From: Renibacterium sp043789415
GTDB taxonomy: Bacteria > Actinomycetota > Actinomycetes > Actinomycetales > Micrococcaceae
DNA length: 64,000 nucleotides
NCBI RefSeq assembly: GCF_043789415.1
Contig: NZ_JBDLLW010000002.1
Location: 1-64,000, forward strand
Direction of reading: 5' to 3'
Under the pieces are notes generated by a model. The model saw only the letters and a list, made by a program, of their open reading frames with translations, did no database searches and was not told the origin of the DNA. Of the stretch, positions 19,606 to 27,568 are shown piece by piece. The position numbers and the translations under genes are program-made. Numbering within the stretch: position 1 is the first letter of the stretch; every line of letters starts with the position of its first letter.

Positions 19606-19614
19606 TGCTATTCT
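19606..19614 (+). promoter_or_regulatory. Extended -10 (TGC-TATTCT) in front of the paralogue
   Basis: TGC-TATTCT ends six bases before the ATG at 19621, the same geometry as at 19099-19107 for the first copy. This suggests both duplicates were born with leaderless promoters. Confidence 0.45.
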
Positions 19615-19620
19615 GAAAAG

Positions 19621-20053
19621 ATGAAACTGAACAGATTGGAACTCAAAGAGGAAGGTTTCGATGGTGCGCGTACCGGCGGCTTCACCCCTTACATTGACGG
19701 TAAATCGCTGATTCAGCTGATTTTTGACTATGAAAAACCAGCTCTTATGGATGTACCAGGTACCTACGGTCAGGTCTCAAGGGGTTGGTTCTGGAATAAA
19801 AATTACCATGATTACTGGTATGGCCTGGAGTTTTCCCGGCAACGATAGACTCTGGGTTCTCGGCTGCGACTGCTCAGACATCGGTTGCTGGCCACTCGAA
19901 GTGAGCGTTGAGGCATCTAGTAAAACCATAGTTTGGCGTGATTTCCGCCAGCCGCATCGTCCTACGCGTCAATACAACTTCGGGCCCTTCGTTTTCAGCA
20001 AGGCTCAATACGACAAAGCGACTTTTGAGGTTGTTGAATTCTTCTCGACATAA
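19621..20053 (+). pseudogene. Frameshifted paralogue of the CDC-x4-C family protein
   Basis: The N-terminal half reads in one frame from ATG 19621 (MKLNRLELKEEGF, IDGKSL, YWYGLEFSRQ) and stops at 19846-19848. The rest continues in the next frame from about 19840 to 20053 (DRLWVLGCDCSDIGCWPLEV, IVWRDFRQPHRP, FVFSKAQYD). Joined, the two halves match the intact 128-residue neighbour along its whole length, so a single indel near 19835-19845 (in cccggcaacgatag) breaks the gene. The second half is closer to the family consensus (GCWPL, FRQPHRP) than the intact copy. It could be a recent pseudogene or a sequencing error; programmed frameshifting is less likely, as no slippery heptamer is evident. 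Confidence 0.75.
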
Positions 20054-20057
20054 TCGT

Positions 20058-21137
20058 TCACGGCACCCGATAGGTCCAGGCTTCGGTGCCGAACTTCGCG
20101 CGCACCAGATCGTCGGTGGCTTCGATGTCCCGGGCGGAAAGCTCAATCACGCTCGCGGAATAGAGTTCCTGGAAAGTCTCCATCATCACGTTGATGATCT
20201 CTTCCCGGGCCAGGCCGGTTTGCCGCCGCAGCGGATCGACCCTCTTCTTCGCCGAGGCGATGCCCTTGTCGGAGAGCTTCTCCCGCCCGATCCGCAGCAC
20301 CTGTGTCATTTTGTCGGCGTCGATGTCGTAGGACATCGTGACATGGTGCAGCAGGCCGCCATTGCTGGTGCGTTTCTGTGCGGCCCCGCCGATCTTCCCT
20401 TGATCGGTGGCGATGTCGTTGAGCGGCACGTAATTCGCCGCGATGCCGAGCTTCTGCAAGCTGGCCATCACCCAGGCGTCCAGGAAGGGGTAGGAATCTG
20501 CGAAGCTCAGCCCATCGACCAGGCTCTGCGGCACGTAGAGCGAATAGGTGATCGCGTTGCCGGGCTCCATGAACATCGCGCCGCCGCCGCTGATCCTTCG
20601 CACCACGGTCACCCCGAAACGCTCGACTCCTTCGGGATCGACCTCATTGCGCATCGACTGAAAACTGCCGATCACCACCGAGGGTGCTTCCCACTCCCAG
20701 AAACGCAGGGTGGGTTTCCGCAGCCCTGCACCCACTTGGCGGGTGAGCACCTCGTCCAGTGCGACATGCTGATGTGTTTCCAGGGGCGTCGGCGGGATGA
20801 TCTCGAAGTCATGGTCAGCCCAGGTGGTCGCCTTCTTGAGCGCCCGACGCACGGCTATGGCTACTGCCTCCGCCGAGAAACCGAAAAGCACGGCATCTGC
20901 CCGTAGACCTCCCTGCACGGCTGCCGCTAGATCTTTCGCCGAAGTGTCTGCGACCAAGCCGGTCAGCGCCTGATTGATATCATCGAGGGCCTCATCGGGC
21001 TCCAAGAAGAAATCCCCGTTGATGGAGACCTCGCTCAGCTGCCCCTGCTGCACGCCAAGATCGGCGACCACCAGCTTCCCGCCGGACACCTTGTACTCGC
21101 CGTGGAAATGCTCGGTGTTCCCCTGCTGTTCAGTCAC
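20058..21137 (-). CDS. lplA: Lipoate-protein ligase family enzyme with N-terminal accessory domain
   Basis: The 359-residue product attaches lipoate (or octanoate) to lipoyl domains of 2-oxoacid dehydrogenases and GcvH. Residues about 1-100 resemble the accessory domain that is C-terminal in E. coli LplA; here it comes first. The catalytic domain follows, with VRRISGGGAMF at 180-189 and the lysine motif GKIGGAAQ near 247-254. The start is GTG at 21137, with a modest GAGAA ribosome site. It is convergent with the CDC-x4-C genes. The lipoate ligase assignment is firm at family level; substrate preference (lipoate versus octanoate) is not visible. Confidence 0.9.
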   Translation of the reverse strand: MTEQQGNTEHFHGEYKVSGGKLVVADLGVQQGQLSEVSINGDFFLEPDEALDDINQALTGLVADTSAKDLAAAVQGGLRADAVLFGFSAEAVAIAVRRALKKATTWADHDFEIIPPTPLETHQHVALDEVLTRQVGAGLRKPTLRFWEWEAPSVVIGSFQSMRNEVDPEGVERFGVTVVRRISGGGAMFMEPGNAITYSLYVPQSLVDGLSFADSYPFLDAWVMASLQKLGIAANYVPLNDIATDQGKIGGAAQKRTSNGGLLHHVTMSYDIDADKMTQVLRIGREKLSDKGIASAKKRVDPLRRQTGLAREEIINVMMETFQELYSASVIELSARDIEATDDLVRAKFGTEAWTYRVP

Positions 21138-21230
21138 TTCTCATCCTTCGGTCGAATCCCTGGGCACAACGTCCCACGGCTCGAATTTACTCCTCACGAG
21201 CCATTATGCCGTTGTTTTTCGGGCACAAAA

Positions 21231-21267
21231 AGGGGCGGTGCGCCTGAGCACACCGCCCCTTTTTTTG
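21231..21267. terminator. Rho-independent terminator after rpmE2
   Basis: Arms AGGGGCGGTG (21231-21240) and CACCGCCCCT (21251-21260) flank a 10-base loop, with an A run on the left and a T run on the right. Termination can therefore work in both directions; it lies just downstream of the minus-strand L31 gene. Confidence 0.85.
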
Positions 21268-21276
21268 GGAAAAAGT

Positions 21277-21531
21277 TTACTTTTTGCCGAAGCCCTTGAA
21301 GCGAGCGTTGAAGCGCTCGACACGGCCGGCGCTGTCCATGATGCGCTGCTTGCCGGTGTAGAACGGGTGCGACTCAGAGGAGATTTCGACGTCGATCACC
21401 GGGTAGGTGTTGCCGTCTTCCCACTCGATGGTCTTGTCCGAAGTCGCGGTGGACCGGGTCAGGAATTTGGTGCCGGAAGCCAGATCGTTGAAAACAACAG
21501 CTTCGTACTTCGGGTGGATATCGTTCTTCAC
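21277..21531 (-). CDS. rpmE2: 50S ribosomal protein L31 type B
   Basis: This 84-residue protein matches type B L31 (MKNDIHPKYEAVVFNDLASG, SHPFYTGKQ, and C-terminal RVERFNARFKGFGKK). It lacks the CxxC zinc ribbon of type A L31, so it is the zinc-free form, which in many bacteria replaces the zinc form under zinc starvation. No convincing Zur palindrome was seen upstream, so zinc regulation is not supported here. The start is GTG with AAAGG upstream; a strong terminator follows. Confidence 0.96.
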   Translation of the reverse strand: MKNDIHPKYEAVVFNDLASGTKFLTRSTATSDKTIEWEDGNTYPVIDVEISSESHPFYTGKQRIMDSAGRVERFNARFKGFGKK

Positions 21532-21662
21532 GTTGATGCCTTTGCCTAGGTGGACCTGGATTTTGCCAGGCCTGATGTTTCACAGAATAGTGGGGTCCGA
21601 TTCAGTCAGAACACAGACCAACAATCAATCTTAGCCGTTACGCCTCGAAAGCGCGAAATCTC

Positions 21663-22124
21663 TTAGGCCTGGCGGGCCCGAAGGACGGCAATCGCCGAAT
21701 CAGCATGAGTCAGCATATTGGTTTCGCTCGAGATCACGTCGAGGATCCGTCGATCCTCATCGATCACGAAGGTCGATCGTTTCACCGGCAAGGTCTTCGC
21801 CAATAATCGCCGTTTCACACCATAGGCCTCGGCAACCAGTCCCTCTGCGTCTGAGAGCAGTGGAAAGCTTATTCCGACGTCGAGCGCGAATTTGGCTTGC
21901 TGTTCCACGCTGTCTCGGCTCACCCCGAGCAATTGTGCACCGAACTCAGCGAAGACCGGCTGATTCTTCATGAAGTGCGCGGCCTCTTGGGTGCAACCGC
22001 CGCTCATCGCGAGCGGGTAGAAGAACAGCACCACCGGCCCGTTGCGTAACAGGGCGCTCAATCGAACGGGTTGCCCCTGCTGATCGGGCAATTCAAAATC
22101 TTCGGCGAGATCACCTTTGCGCAT
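21663..22124 (-). CDS. Peroxiredoxin (Bcp/PrxQ-like)
   Basis: A 153-residue thioredoxin-fold peroxidase. The peroxidatic cysteine lies in FFYPLAMSGGCTQEAAHF, with the usual Px3(T/S)xxC pattern satisfied by Ser. VSRDSVEQQAKFAL and STFVIDEDRRI are further family marks. It reduces hydroperoxides in the cytoplasm using thiol donors. No second cysteine in the PrxQ position (five residues after the first) is present, so it may be a 1-Cys type. It stands as a single gene, with the 91-bp repeat upstream of it. Confidence 0.93.
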   Translation of the reverse strand: MRKGDLAEDFELPDQQGQPVRLSALLRNGPVVLFFYPLAMSGGCTQEAAHFMKNQPVFAEFGAQLLGVSRDSVEQQAKFALDVGISFPLLSDAEGLVAEAYGVKRRLLAKTLPVKRSTFVIDEDRRILDVISSETNMLTHADSAIAVLRARQA

Positions 22125-22213
22125 GGACCTAAGCCTATCCCCGTTGTCCTCCCAAGGGGTTCCAGAATGGCCAAGCGGACTCTAGGAGGTCGCTATGCGA
22201 GTCCTAACCCAAC

Positions 22214-22304
22214 CCAGCTATCCCACTGAGTGTTAACAGAGTTACTGAAGTGACGGTTTTAGCTGTACTCCTATAACTTCTGCATCACTCAATGGGATAG
22301 CTGG
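22214..22304. repeat. 91-bp element with 19-bp terminal inverted repeats, copy 1
   Basis: The element begins CCAGCTATCCCACTGAGTG and ends with its near-exact reverse complement (18 of 19 bases match). The interior shares short blocks with copy 2 at 45935-46025, notably GAAGT..ACGGTTTT and TATAAC. Both copies are exactly 91 bp and end at the same bases. This copy lies in the gap between the peroxiredoxin and the TrmH-family gene, with ggggctttttttg shortly after it. Confidence 0.75.
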
Positions 22305-22344
22305 AAGGGTTTGGGGGCTTTTTTTGAGGGGCTGGGTGGGCGGT

Positions 22345-23142
22345 CTAACGGACTCGCATCGCCCAGAAGGCCACTGCCGAAGCGGCGGCGACATTGAGCG
22401 AGTCGACCCCGCCATGCATCGGAATCATCACTTTTCGGTCCACCGCAGCCAAAGTCTCTGGACTCAGACCATCTCCCTCGGTGCCGAGGATGAGCGCCAG
22501 CCGCTCGGGCGGTTCGGCCGCCAGTTCATCGAGGCTGATCGAGTCCTCCCCGAGGGCGAGCGCCGCCGTCGTGAAGCCATGATCCTGAAAGAGACCCGAG
22601 GGCCAACTCTCCAGGCGCGCCCAGGGCACTTGAAAGACCGTGCCCATGCTGACGCGGACGCTCCGTCGGTACAGCGGGTCCGCGCAGCGCGGGGTGACCA
22701 GCACGGCGTCCACCCCCAGGCCCGCTGCTGAGCGGAAGATCGCGCCGAGGTTGGTGTGATCGATGATGTCTTCCAGAACGGCCACCCGGCGGGCGGTGCG
22801 CAGCAATTCAGCAGGGTCGACGGGTTTGGGCCGGTTCATCGCGGCAAGCGCGCCACGGTGCAGGTGGAAGCCGGTCACTGATTCCAAGACCTGATCGGAA
22901 CCGTAGAACACCGGCACATCAGGGTATCTCTCAAAAACGTCTGACAGCCCAGCCAGCCATTTCTCCGCCATGAAGAAAGACCGCGGCTGATGCCCGGCGT
23001 CCAGAGCGCGCCGCAACACCCGAGAGCTCTCCGCGATGTAGAGGCCCTGCTCAGCCTCGACGCTGAGCCGCAATTGCACCTCGGTGAGCCGGGTGTAGTC
23101 CAGTAGCCGCTCGTCGTCAGCGGAATCCAGATGAATCAGCAT
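22345..23142 (-). CDS. TrmH/SpoU family RNA 2'-O-methyltransferase
   Basis: The 265-residue product has an N-terminal substrate-binding domain and a C-terminal SPOUT knot. Its three motifs are visible: NLGAIFRSAAGLGVDAVLV, LILGTEGDGLS and IPMHGGVDSLNVAAAS. Such enzymes methylate ribose in tRNA or rRNA using S-adenosylmethionine. It starts one base after the stop of the TauE/SafE gene and is probably the last gene of the ABC ATPase - TSUP - methylase operon. The RNA target cannot be told from sequence alone. Confidence 0.94.
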   Translation of the reverse strand: MLIHLDSADDERLLDYTRLTEVQLRLSVEAEQGLYIAESSRVLRRALDAGHQPRSFFMAEKWLAGLSDVFERYPDVPVFYGSDQVLESVTGFHLHRGALAAMNRPKPVDPAELLRTARRVAVLEDIIDHTNLGAIFRSAAGLGVDAVLVTPRCADPLYRRSVRVSMGTVFQVPWARLESWPSGLFQDHGFTTAALALGEDSISLDELAAEPPERLALILGTEGDGLSPETLAAVDRKVMIPMHGGVDSLNVAAASAVAFWAMRVR

Positions 23143-23143
23143 G

Positions 23144-23923
23144 TCAGTGTCCCAGCAGTTTGGCGATCATGAAGTACAGCGCAATCACACCCAGCAGCAC
23201 GATCACGCTGCGCAGCACCACCGGTTTGAGACGCTGTCCGATCTTGGCGCCCAAGAAACCACCGATCGTCGAGGTTACTGCGATCACCGCCACCACGGGC
23301 CAGGCGATCCGGTCGAAGGCGAAAATCAGATAAGAACCCGCGGCCACCAAATTCACCCCGAGCACTAGGACGTTTTTCATAGCGTTGGCCGTCTGCAGGC
23401 TGCCATTGAGCAGAATACCCATCACGGCGACCAGCAGAATGCCCTGCGCAGCAACGAAGTAACCACCGTAGATTCCGATCAGAAAGACCGCGATGGTCAG
23501 CACGACGGCATGGCCTCGCCCCTGCCCGTGGCTTTGCCGACGTCGGGCGACCCAACGCTGTAACCGAGGCTGGAAGATCACCATCAGCAAGGCGAGCACG
23601 ATCAGAAAAGGCGCCACCACCCCGAAGACGCTCTCCGGCAAGTGCAGCAACAACCAGGCTCCGATGATGCCGCCCAGCACCGAAGCCGGCAAGAGCCTCA
23701 GCACTTGGCCGCCCAGGCCGGTCAATTCCTTGCGATACCCCCAGGCGCCAGCCGCGTTCCCGGCTACCAGCCCTGTGGCATTAGAGATCGAGGCGACCAC
23801 GGGAGCATAGCCCAGGGCAACGAGAACCGGGAAGGTGACCAGCGTTCCCGAACCCACTACGGTATTGATGGTGCCAGCCCAGAGCCCGGCGAGGGCAATG
23901 ATCGCGCCGTGCAGAAGATCCAT
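23144..23923 (-). CDS. TauE/SafE (TSUP) family membrane transporter
   Basis: A 259-residue membrane protein with about eight hydrophobic segments and the family pattern GTINTVVGSGTLVTFPVL near the N-terminus and ATGLVAGNAAGAWGYRKEL after it. TSUP proteins export or import sulfite, sulfonates or other small organic anions; the substrate here is unknown. It sits between an ABC ATPase gene, 11 bases upstream, and the TrmH-like gene, which begins one base after its stop. Confidence 0.92.
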   Translation of the reverse strand: MDLLHGAIIALAGLWAGTINTVVGSGTLVTFPVLVALGYAPVVASISNATGLVAGNAAGAWGYRKELTGLGGQVLRLLPASVLGGIIGAWLLLHLPESVFGVVAPFLIVLALLMVIFQPRLQRWVARRRQSHGQGRGHAVVLTIAVFLIGIYGGYFVAAQGILLVAVMGILLNGSLQTANAMKNVLVLGVNLVAAGSYLIFAFDRIAWPVVAVIAVTSTIGGFLGAKIGQRLKPVVLRSVIVLLGVIALYFMIAKLLGH

Positions 23924-23934
23924 ATGCTTGAGGT

Positions 23935-24723
23935 CTAGGCCTGGCTGGCGACCGCGCTGAACCGGCCATTGTGGCGGCTCAGCGTCAAGGGCAGGCCAAA
24001 GGTGTCCGATAGGTTCTGCTCGGTCAGCACCTCGTCCAGCGGGCCCTGCGCGACCACAGCGCCGTCGCGGATCAGCAGCGCATGGGTGAAACCCGGTGGC
24101 ACCTCTTCGAGGTGATGAGTGACCAGCACGATCGCCGGAGCCTCCTCGTCAGCAGCCAGCAGGCTGAGTCGGCGGACCAGGTCTTCGCGACCAGCCAGGT
24201 CGAGTCCGGCAGCTGGCTCATCGAGCAATAAGAGTTCGGGATCGGTCATCAGGGCACGCGCGATCTGCACCCTTTTGCGCTCCCCTTCACTCAGCGAAGC
24301 GAAGGGGCGATTCAGGAAGGTCGACATCCCCCAGGCGTCCAATAGCGCAAAGGCACGGCGTTCATCATCGCGCTCATACTCCTCACGCCATCTTCCGGTC
24401 ACCCCATAAGCCGCGGTGACCACCACGTTGAGAACTTTCTCACCTTCAGGAATCTGGTTCGCGAGTGCTGCCGAGGCCAGCCCGATCCGGGGGCGCAGTT
24501 CGAAGACATCCACCGCACCGAGCACTTCATCGAGGATGCCGGCAACGCCGGAGGTAGGGTGCAACCGGGCAGCGGCGATTTGCAGCAGAGTCGTCTTGCC
24601 CGCGCCATTGGGGCCCAGGATGACCCAGCGCTCGCCTTCTTTCACCTGCCAGGAAAGGTTATCCAGCAGAGTTTTATTGCCACGCACCACGCGCACGGAA
24701 GCCAATTCGAGAACATCACCCAT
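23935..24723 (-). CDS. ABC transporter ATP-binding protein
   Basis: A single ATPase domain of about 262 residues with Walker A (GPNGAGKTTLLQIA), signature (SLSEGERKRVQIA) and Walker B (ELLLLDEPAAGLD), then the H-loop (VTHHLEEVP). No permease gene is adjacent, so its partner is unknown; family members near TSUP and TrmH genes are usually orphan. The start at 24723 (MGDVLELASVRV) is chosen because homologues begin here and a TAATGT -10-like hexamer lies eight bases upstream, consistent with a leaderless start. In-frame ATG 24735 is the alternative. Confidence 0.88.
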   Translation of the reverse strand: MGDVLELASVRVVRGNKTLLDNLSWQVKEGERWVILGPNGAGKTTLLQIAAARLHPTSGVAGILDEVLGAVDVFELRPRIGLASAALANQIPEGEKVLNVVVTAAYGVTGRWREEYERDDERRAFALLDAWGMSTFLNRPFASLSEGERKRVQIARALMTDPELLLLDEPAAGLDLAGREDLVRRLSLLAADEEAPAIVLVTHHLEEVPPGFTHALLIRDGAVVAQGPLDEVLTEQNLSDTFGLPLTLSRHNGRFSAVASQA

Positions 24724-24801
24724 AGCACTAGACATTAGGCCAAAATCGGCCGTCAAGGCGAACCACCACACTTTCGATCTCAGTTGATTGCCCGGGCTGA
24801 C

Positions 24802-24807
24802 TACACT
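24802..24807 (+). promoter_or_regulatory. -10 hexamer TACACT, leaderless start of serB
   Basis: TACACT ends six bases before the ATG at 24814 and there is no ribosome site between them, so transcription probably begins at or next to the start codon. Confidence 0.45.
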
Positions 24808-24813
24808 GAGGCT

Positions 24814-25698
24814 ATGCCCACCAACGCCAGTGCTTTCTGCTATGCCACGACGCTGACCCCGGCAACCCTCGAGTTCTTCACCGGCTCGCTGCGGGACTGC
24901 GGGGCCGCCCTAGGAGCCTCTAGGACGACGAAGGCTGCGGACGCACAGCTCTATCGCGTGGAGCTCGACGTCGACGGTGAACTCTCCGCGTTGCGGAGCA
25001 GCCTGCGCACCATCTGGGCTGCCGCCTCGGATGGCTGCATCGCCGTGGTGGCCGCGGAACTGAGCGAGCAACCTCGAAAACTCTTTGTGCTCGACGTCGA
25101 TTCCACCCTGATTCAGCAGGAAGTGATCGAATTACTGGCCGCGCATGCCGGGCGTGAGGCAGAGGTGCGGGCCGTCACGGAAGCAGCGATGCGTGGCGAG
25201 CTGGATTTTGCACAGAGCCTGCGGGAACGCGTGGCCGCCCTGGCCGGATTGCCGGAGTCAGTCCTGGCAGAGGTCGGCAGCGCCATCAAGCTCTCCCCCG
25301 GCGCTGAAGCCCTGATCCAAGGTGCCCATGACCGCGGTCACCTGGTGGCCGCGGTCTCCGGTGGGTTCTCACAAATCCTGGAGCCGCTCGCCGAACGACT
25401 CGGCCTCGACCAGGCCCGAGCCAATGAACTGGAGATCAGTGAGGGTCGGTTGACCGGAAGGGTCACCGGGGCCATCGTGGACCGGGCGGCGAAGGCTCAG
25501 TCGCTTCGGGCATGGGCCGCTGAGGCCAGAATCCCGCTGGCCGCAACGATTGCCATTGGTGACGGCGCAAATGACCTCGACATGTTAGCGGCGGCTGGGC
25601 TTTCCCTCGCCTACCGCGCGAAGCCCGCCGTCCGGGAAGCTGCGGATGCGCAGATCGACAACCTCGCGCTAGCGCTCCACCTCTCCGACCCGCGCTGA
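24814..25698 (+). CDS. serB: Phosphoserine phosphatase
   Basis: This HAD-superfamily enzyme (about 294 residues) performs the last step of serine synthesis, hydrolysing O-phosphoserine. The nucleophile motif is FVLDVDSTLIQQEVIELLA (Asp near residue 94). The serine motif lies in VAAVSGGFSQI, and the metal-binding motif is IGDGANDLDML. The N-terminal 85 residues form the ACT-like region found in SerB. The start at ATG 24814 is preferred over TTG 24784 because of the -10 hexamer just upstream. The gene is divergent from the ABC ATPase. Confidence 0.94.
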   Translation: MPTNASAFCYATTLTPATLEFFTGSLRDCGAALGASRTTKAADAQLYRVELDVDGELSALRSSLRTIWAAASDGCIAVVAAELSEQPRKLFVLDVDSTLIQQEVIELLAAHAGREAEVRAVTEAAMRGELDFAQSLRERVAALAGLPESVLAEVGSAIKLSPGAEALIQGAHDRGHLVAAVSGGFSQILEPLAERLGLDQARANELEISEGRLTGRVTGAIVDRAAKAQSLRAWAAEARIPLAATIAIGDGANDLDMLAAAGLSLAYRAKPAVREAADAQIDNLALALHLSDPR

Positions 25699-25852
25699 GG
25701 CCCAGCTTTCCCCGCCAGCTCCCCTGGTGAGTTCGTTATGCGGGGGACGCGAGGACCCCAATGTGGCGACTAAGCACATAAATAAGGTTCCCTGCCCGAA
25801 CGTGCGAGGGGAAGGGCAGCTCGCGAACGCGACCCGGCGTGGGTGTGCCAAT

Positions 25853-25890
25853 CTCTCGGACTCGCTGGTGATCACCGGCGAGTCCGAGAG
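25853..25890. terminator. Long palindromic hairpin between serB and SDR gene
   Basis: Arms CTCTCGGACTCGC (25853-25865) and its exact complement (25878-25890) enclose TGGTGATCACCG, itself mostly palindromic (GGTGATCACC), so nearly all 38 bases can pair. It lies between convergent genes and probably terminates both; there is no T tract. Confidence 0.6.
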
Positions 25891-25920
25891 CGCTCCACGG
25901 ATTCGGGCAAAGAAGTGACT

Positions 25921-26664
25921 TTAGTCGAGGAAGCCGACCGCCCCGCCAACGTATTCGGTGTGCCCGGTGAGCACGTCGGCGGTCACGGCTTTGGCCACCT
26001 CGGCGGCGAATTCCGACACCGTGTAGAGCTTGCCCGCTTCGCTGCGGCGGGCTTCGATGGCCCCGGGCTGTGCCCGATCGAGCAGTGTCGCGGTGATGGT
26101 GCCCTCGATCATGTCGCCGGAAACCACCACGAAGCTGATGCCTTTGGCCTCCAGCTCGGGGATCAGTTCGCGCAGTGCGTCTTCACCGGCGCGCTTGCTG
26201 CGGGCGACCGGCTCATAAGCATCCATGGTGGCCACGGTATTGATGAAGTGCGCCTGGTGACTGGTGACGAAAACCACCCGTGAACCGGCCGGCAGCACCG
26301 CACTGGCGGCTTTGAGCATGGAGACCTGGGCATCCCGATTCAGTCGCAGCGCATAGTCCTCCCCCATCGAGGTCTCCATGCCACCTGAAGCGTTGAGCAC
26401 CAGAACGTCGAGCGAGCCGAAGGTGGACACTGCGGCGTCGACCAGGGCTTGCACCCCGTCAGCGGTGGTCAGATCGGCTCCTACCGCAATGGCTTTACCA
26501 CCAGCGGCTTCTATTTCGGCTACCACCTTAGTGGCGCGCGGGGCTTTCTGCCGGTAGTTGACCACAACCGAGGCGCCTTCAGCAGCGAGGAATTTGGCCA
26601 CATCCGCCCCGATCCCGCGGGAGGAACCGGTGATGATCGCTGTCTTGCCCTTCAAATCTGTCAT
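25921..26664 (-). CDS. Short-chain dehydrogenase/reductase, atypical active site
   Basis: The 247-residue protein has the Rossmann cofactor motif TGSSRGIG and an NAG-like LNASGG segment. The catalytic region is unusual: VVFVTSHQAHF supplies Ser, but the Tyr is in YEPVARSKRAGE, where Lys is seven residues later rather than the standard four. It may therefore use another Tyr/Lys pair or have lost classic reductase activity. It lies about 60 bases downstream of fabG on the same strand, so a shared transcript is likely. The substrate is unknown. Confidence 0.9.
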   Translation of the reverse strand: MTDLKGKTAIITGSSRGIGADVAKFLAAEGASVVVNYRQKAPRATKVVAEIEAAGGKAIAVGADLTTADGVQALVDAAVSTFGSLDVLVLNASGGMETSMGEDYALRLNRDAQVSMLKAASAVLPAGSRVVFVTSHQAHFINTVATMDAYEPVARSKRAGEDALRELIPELEAKGISFVVVSGDMIEGTITATLLDRAQPGAIEARRSEAGKLYTVSEFAAEVAKAVTADVLTGHTEYVGGAVGFLD

Positions 26665-26727
26665 GTCTAACCCTTCTCAGCTCATTGAATTTCGTCTGCC
26701 GTGCTGGTGCGGTGCTGCCGTGCAGGA

Positions 26728-27450
26728 CTAGTGCCCCATACCCAGGCCGCCATCGACCGGGATCACCGCACCGGAAATATACGAGGCTTCATCGCTGGCC
26801 AACCAGCGGACCACATTGGCCACCTCCGAGGCTTCCGCGAAGCGTCCGGCGGGCACCGAAGCCAAGTACTGCTTCTGCGTCTCCTCCGGAAGCTCAGAGG
26901 TCATATCGGTCTTGATGAACCCCGGGGCCACCACATTGGCGGTGATATTGCGGGATCCCAGCTCTCGGGTCAAGGAACGAGCGATGCCCACCATACCGGC
27001 CTTGGACGCCGAGTAGTTGATCTGGCCGGCTGACCCATAGAGCCCGACCACCGAGGAAATCAGCACCACACGACCCCTGCGAAGCCGGATCATGCCCTTC
27101 GAAGCTCGCTTGATCACTCGGAAAGCGCCCGTCAGATTGGTGTCCAGTACCGAGCTGAAATCGTCCTCGCTCATCCGCAGCAGCAGGGTGTCCTTGGTGA
27201 TCCCGGCATTGGCCACCAGCACCTCGACCGGACCGTGCGCGGCCTCCACTGCGCTGAAAGCCGCGTCAATGCTGGCTTCACTGGTGACGTCGGCCTGCAC
27301 ACCCAGTATGCCCTCCGGCAGTTCGCTCTCGCTGCGGTAAGTCACCGCCACCTGATCGCCGTTGGCCAGGAAGGACTTGGCGATTGCCAAGCCGATACCT
27401 CGATTGCCGCCGGTGATCAAGACGCTTCGGCCCTGTGTGGATTCAGTCAT
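26728..27450 (-). CDS. fabG: 3-oxoacyl-ACP reductase
   Basis: A 240-residue classic SDR: TGGNRGIG cofactor site, NAGIT structural motif, catalytic Ser (LISSVVGLYG) and YSASKAG (YxxxK). The C-terminus ISGAVIPVDGGLGMGH is typical of FabG, which reduces beta-ketoacyl-ACP with NADPH during fatty acid elongation. It is followed by the atypical SDR on the same strand and is divergent from the DUF3099-SURF1 genes. Confidence 0.93.
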   Translation of the reverse strand: MTESTQGRSVLITGGNRGIGLAIAKSFLANGDQVAVTYRSESELPEGILGVQADVTSEASIDAAFSAVEAAHGPVEVLVANAGITKDTLLLRMSEDDFSSVLDTNLTGAFRVIKRASKGMIRLRRGRVVLISSVVGLYGSAGQINYSASKAGMVGIARSLTRELGSRNITANVVAPGFIKTDMTSELPEETQKQYLASVPAGRFAEASEVANVVRWLASDEASYISGAVIPVDGGLGMGH

Positions 27451-27568
27451 TCCTCATTCTGCTCTCTGCTCGAAAAGTTTTGCCCGCCTTGAATCTTATC
27501 CGCTCCGCTGCTTTTGTCGTTTGGTTTCTCGTTTGGCCGCCTGCAGACGCAGTGGGAGAATAGCAGCA

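Noticed and set aside
19938..20906. A 322-codon plus-strand frame
   Set aside because: Mostly antisense to the lipoate ligase gene, and its start overlaps the frameshifted paralogue; no family resemblance.
21532..21662. Possible Zur box before the zinc-free L31 gene
   Set aside because: Type B L31 is often zinc-regulated, but no palindrome like the actinobacterial Zur site could be seen.
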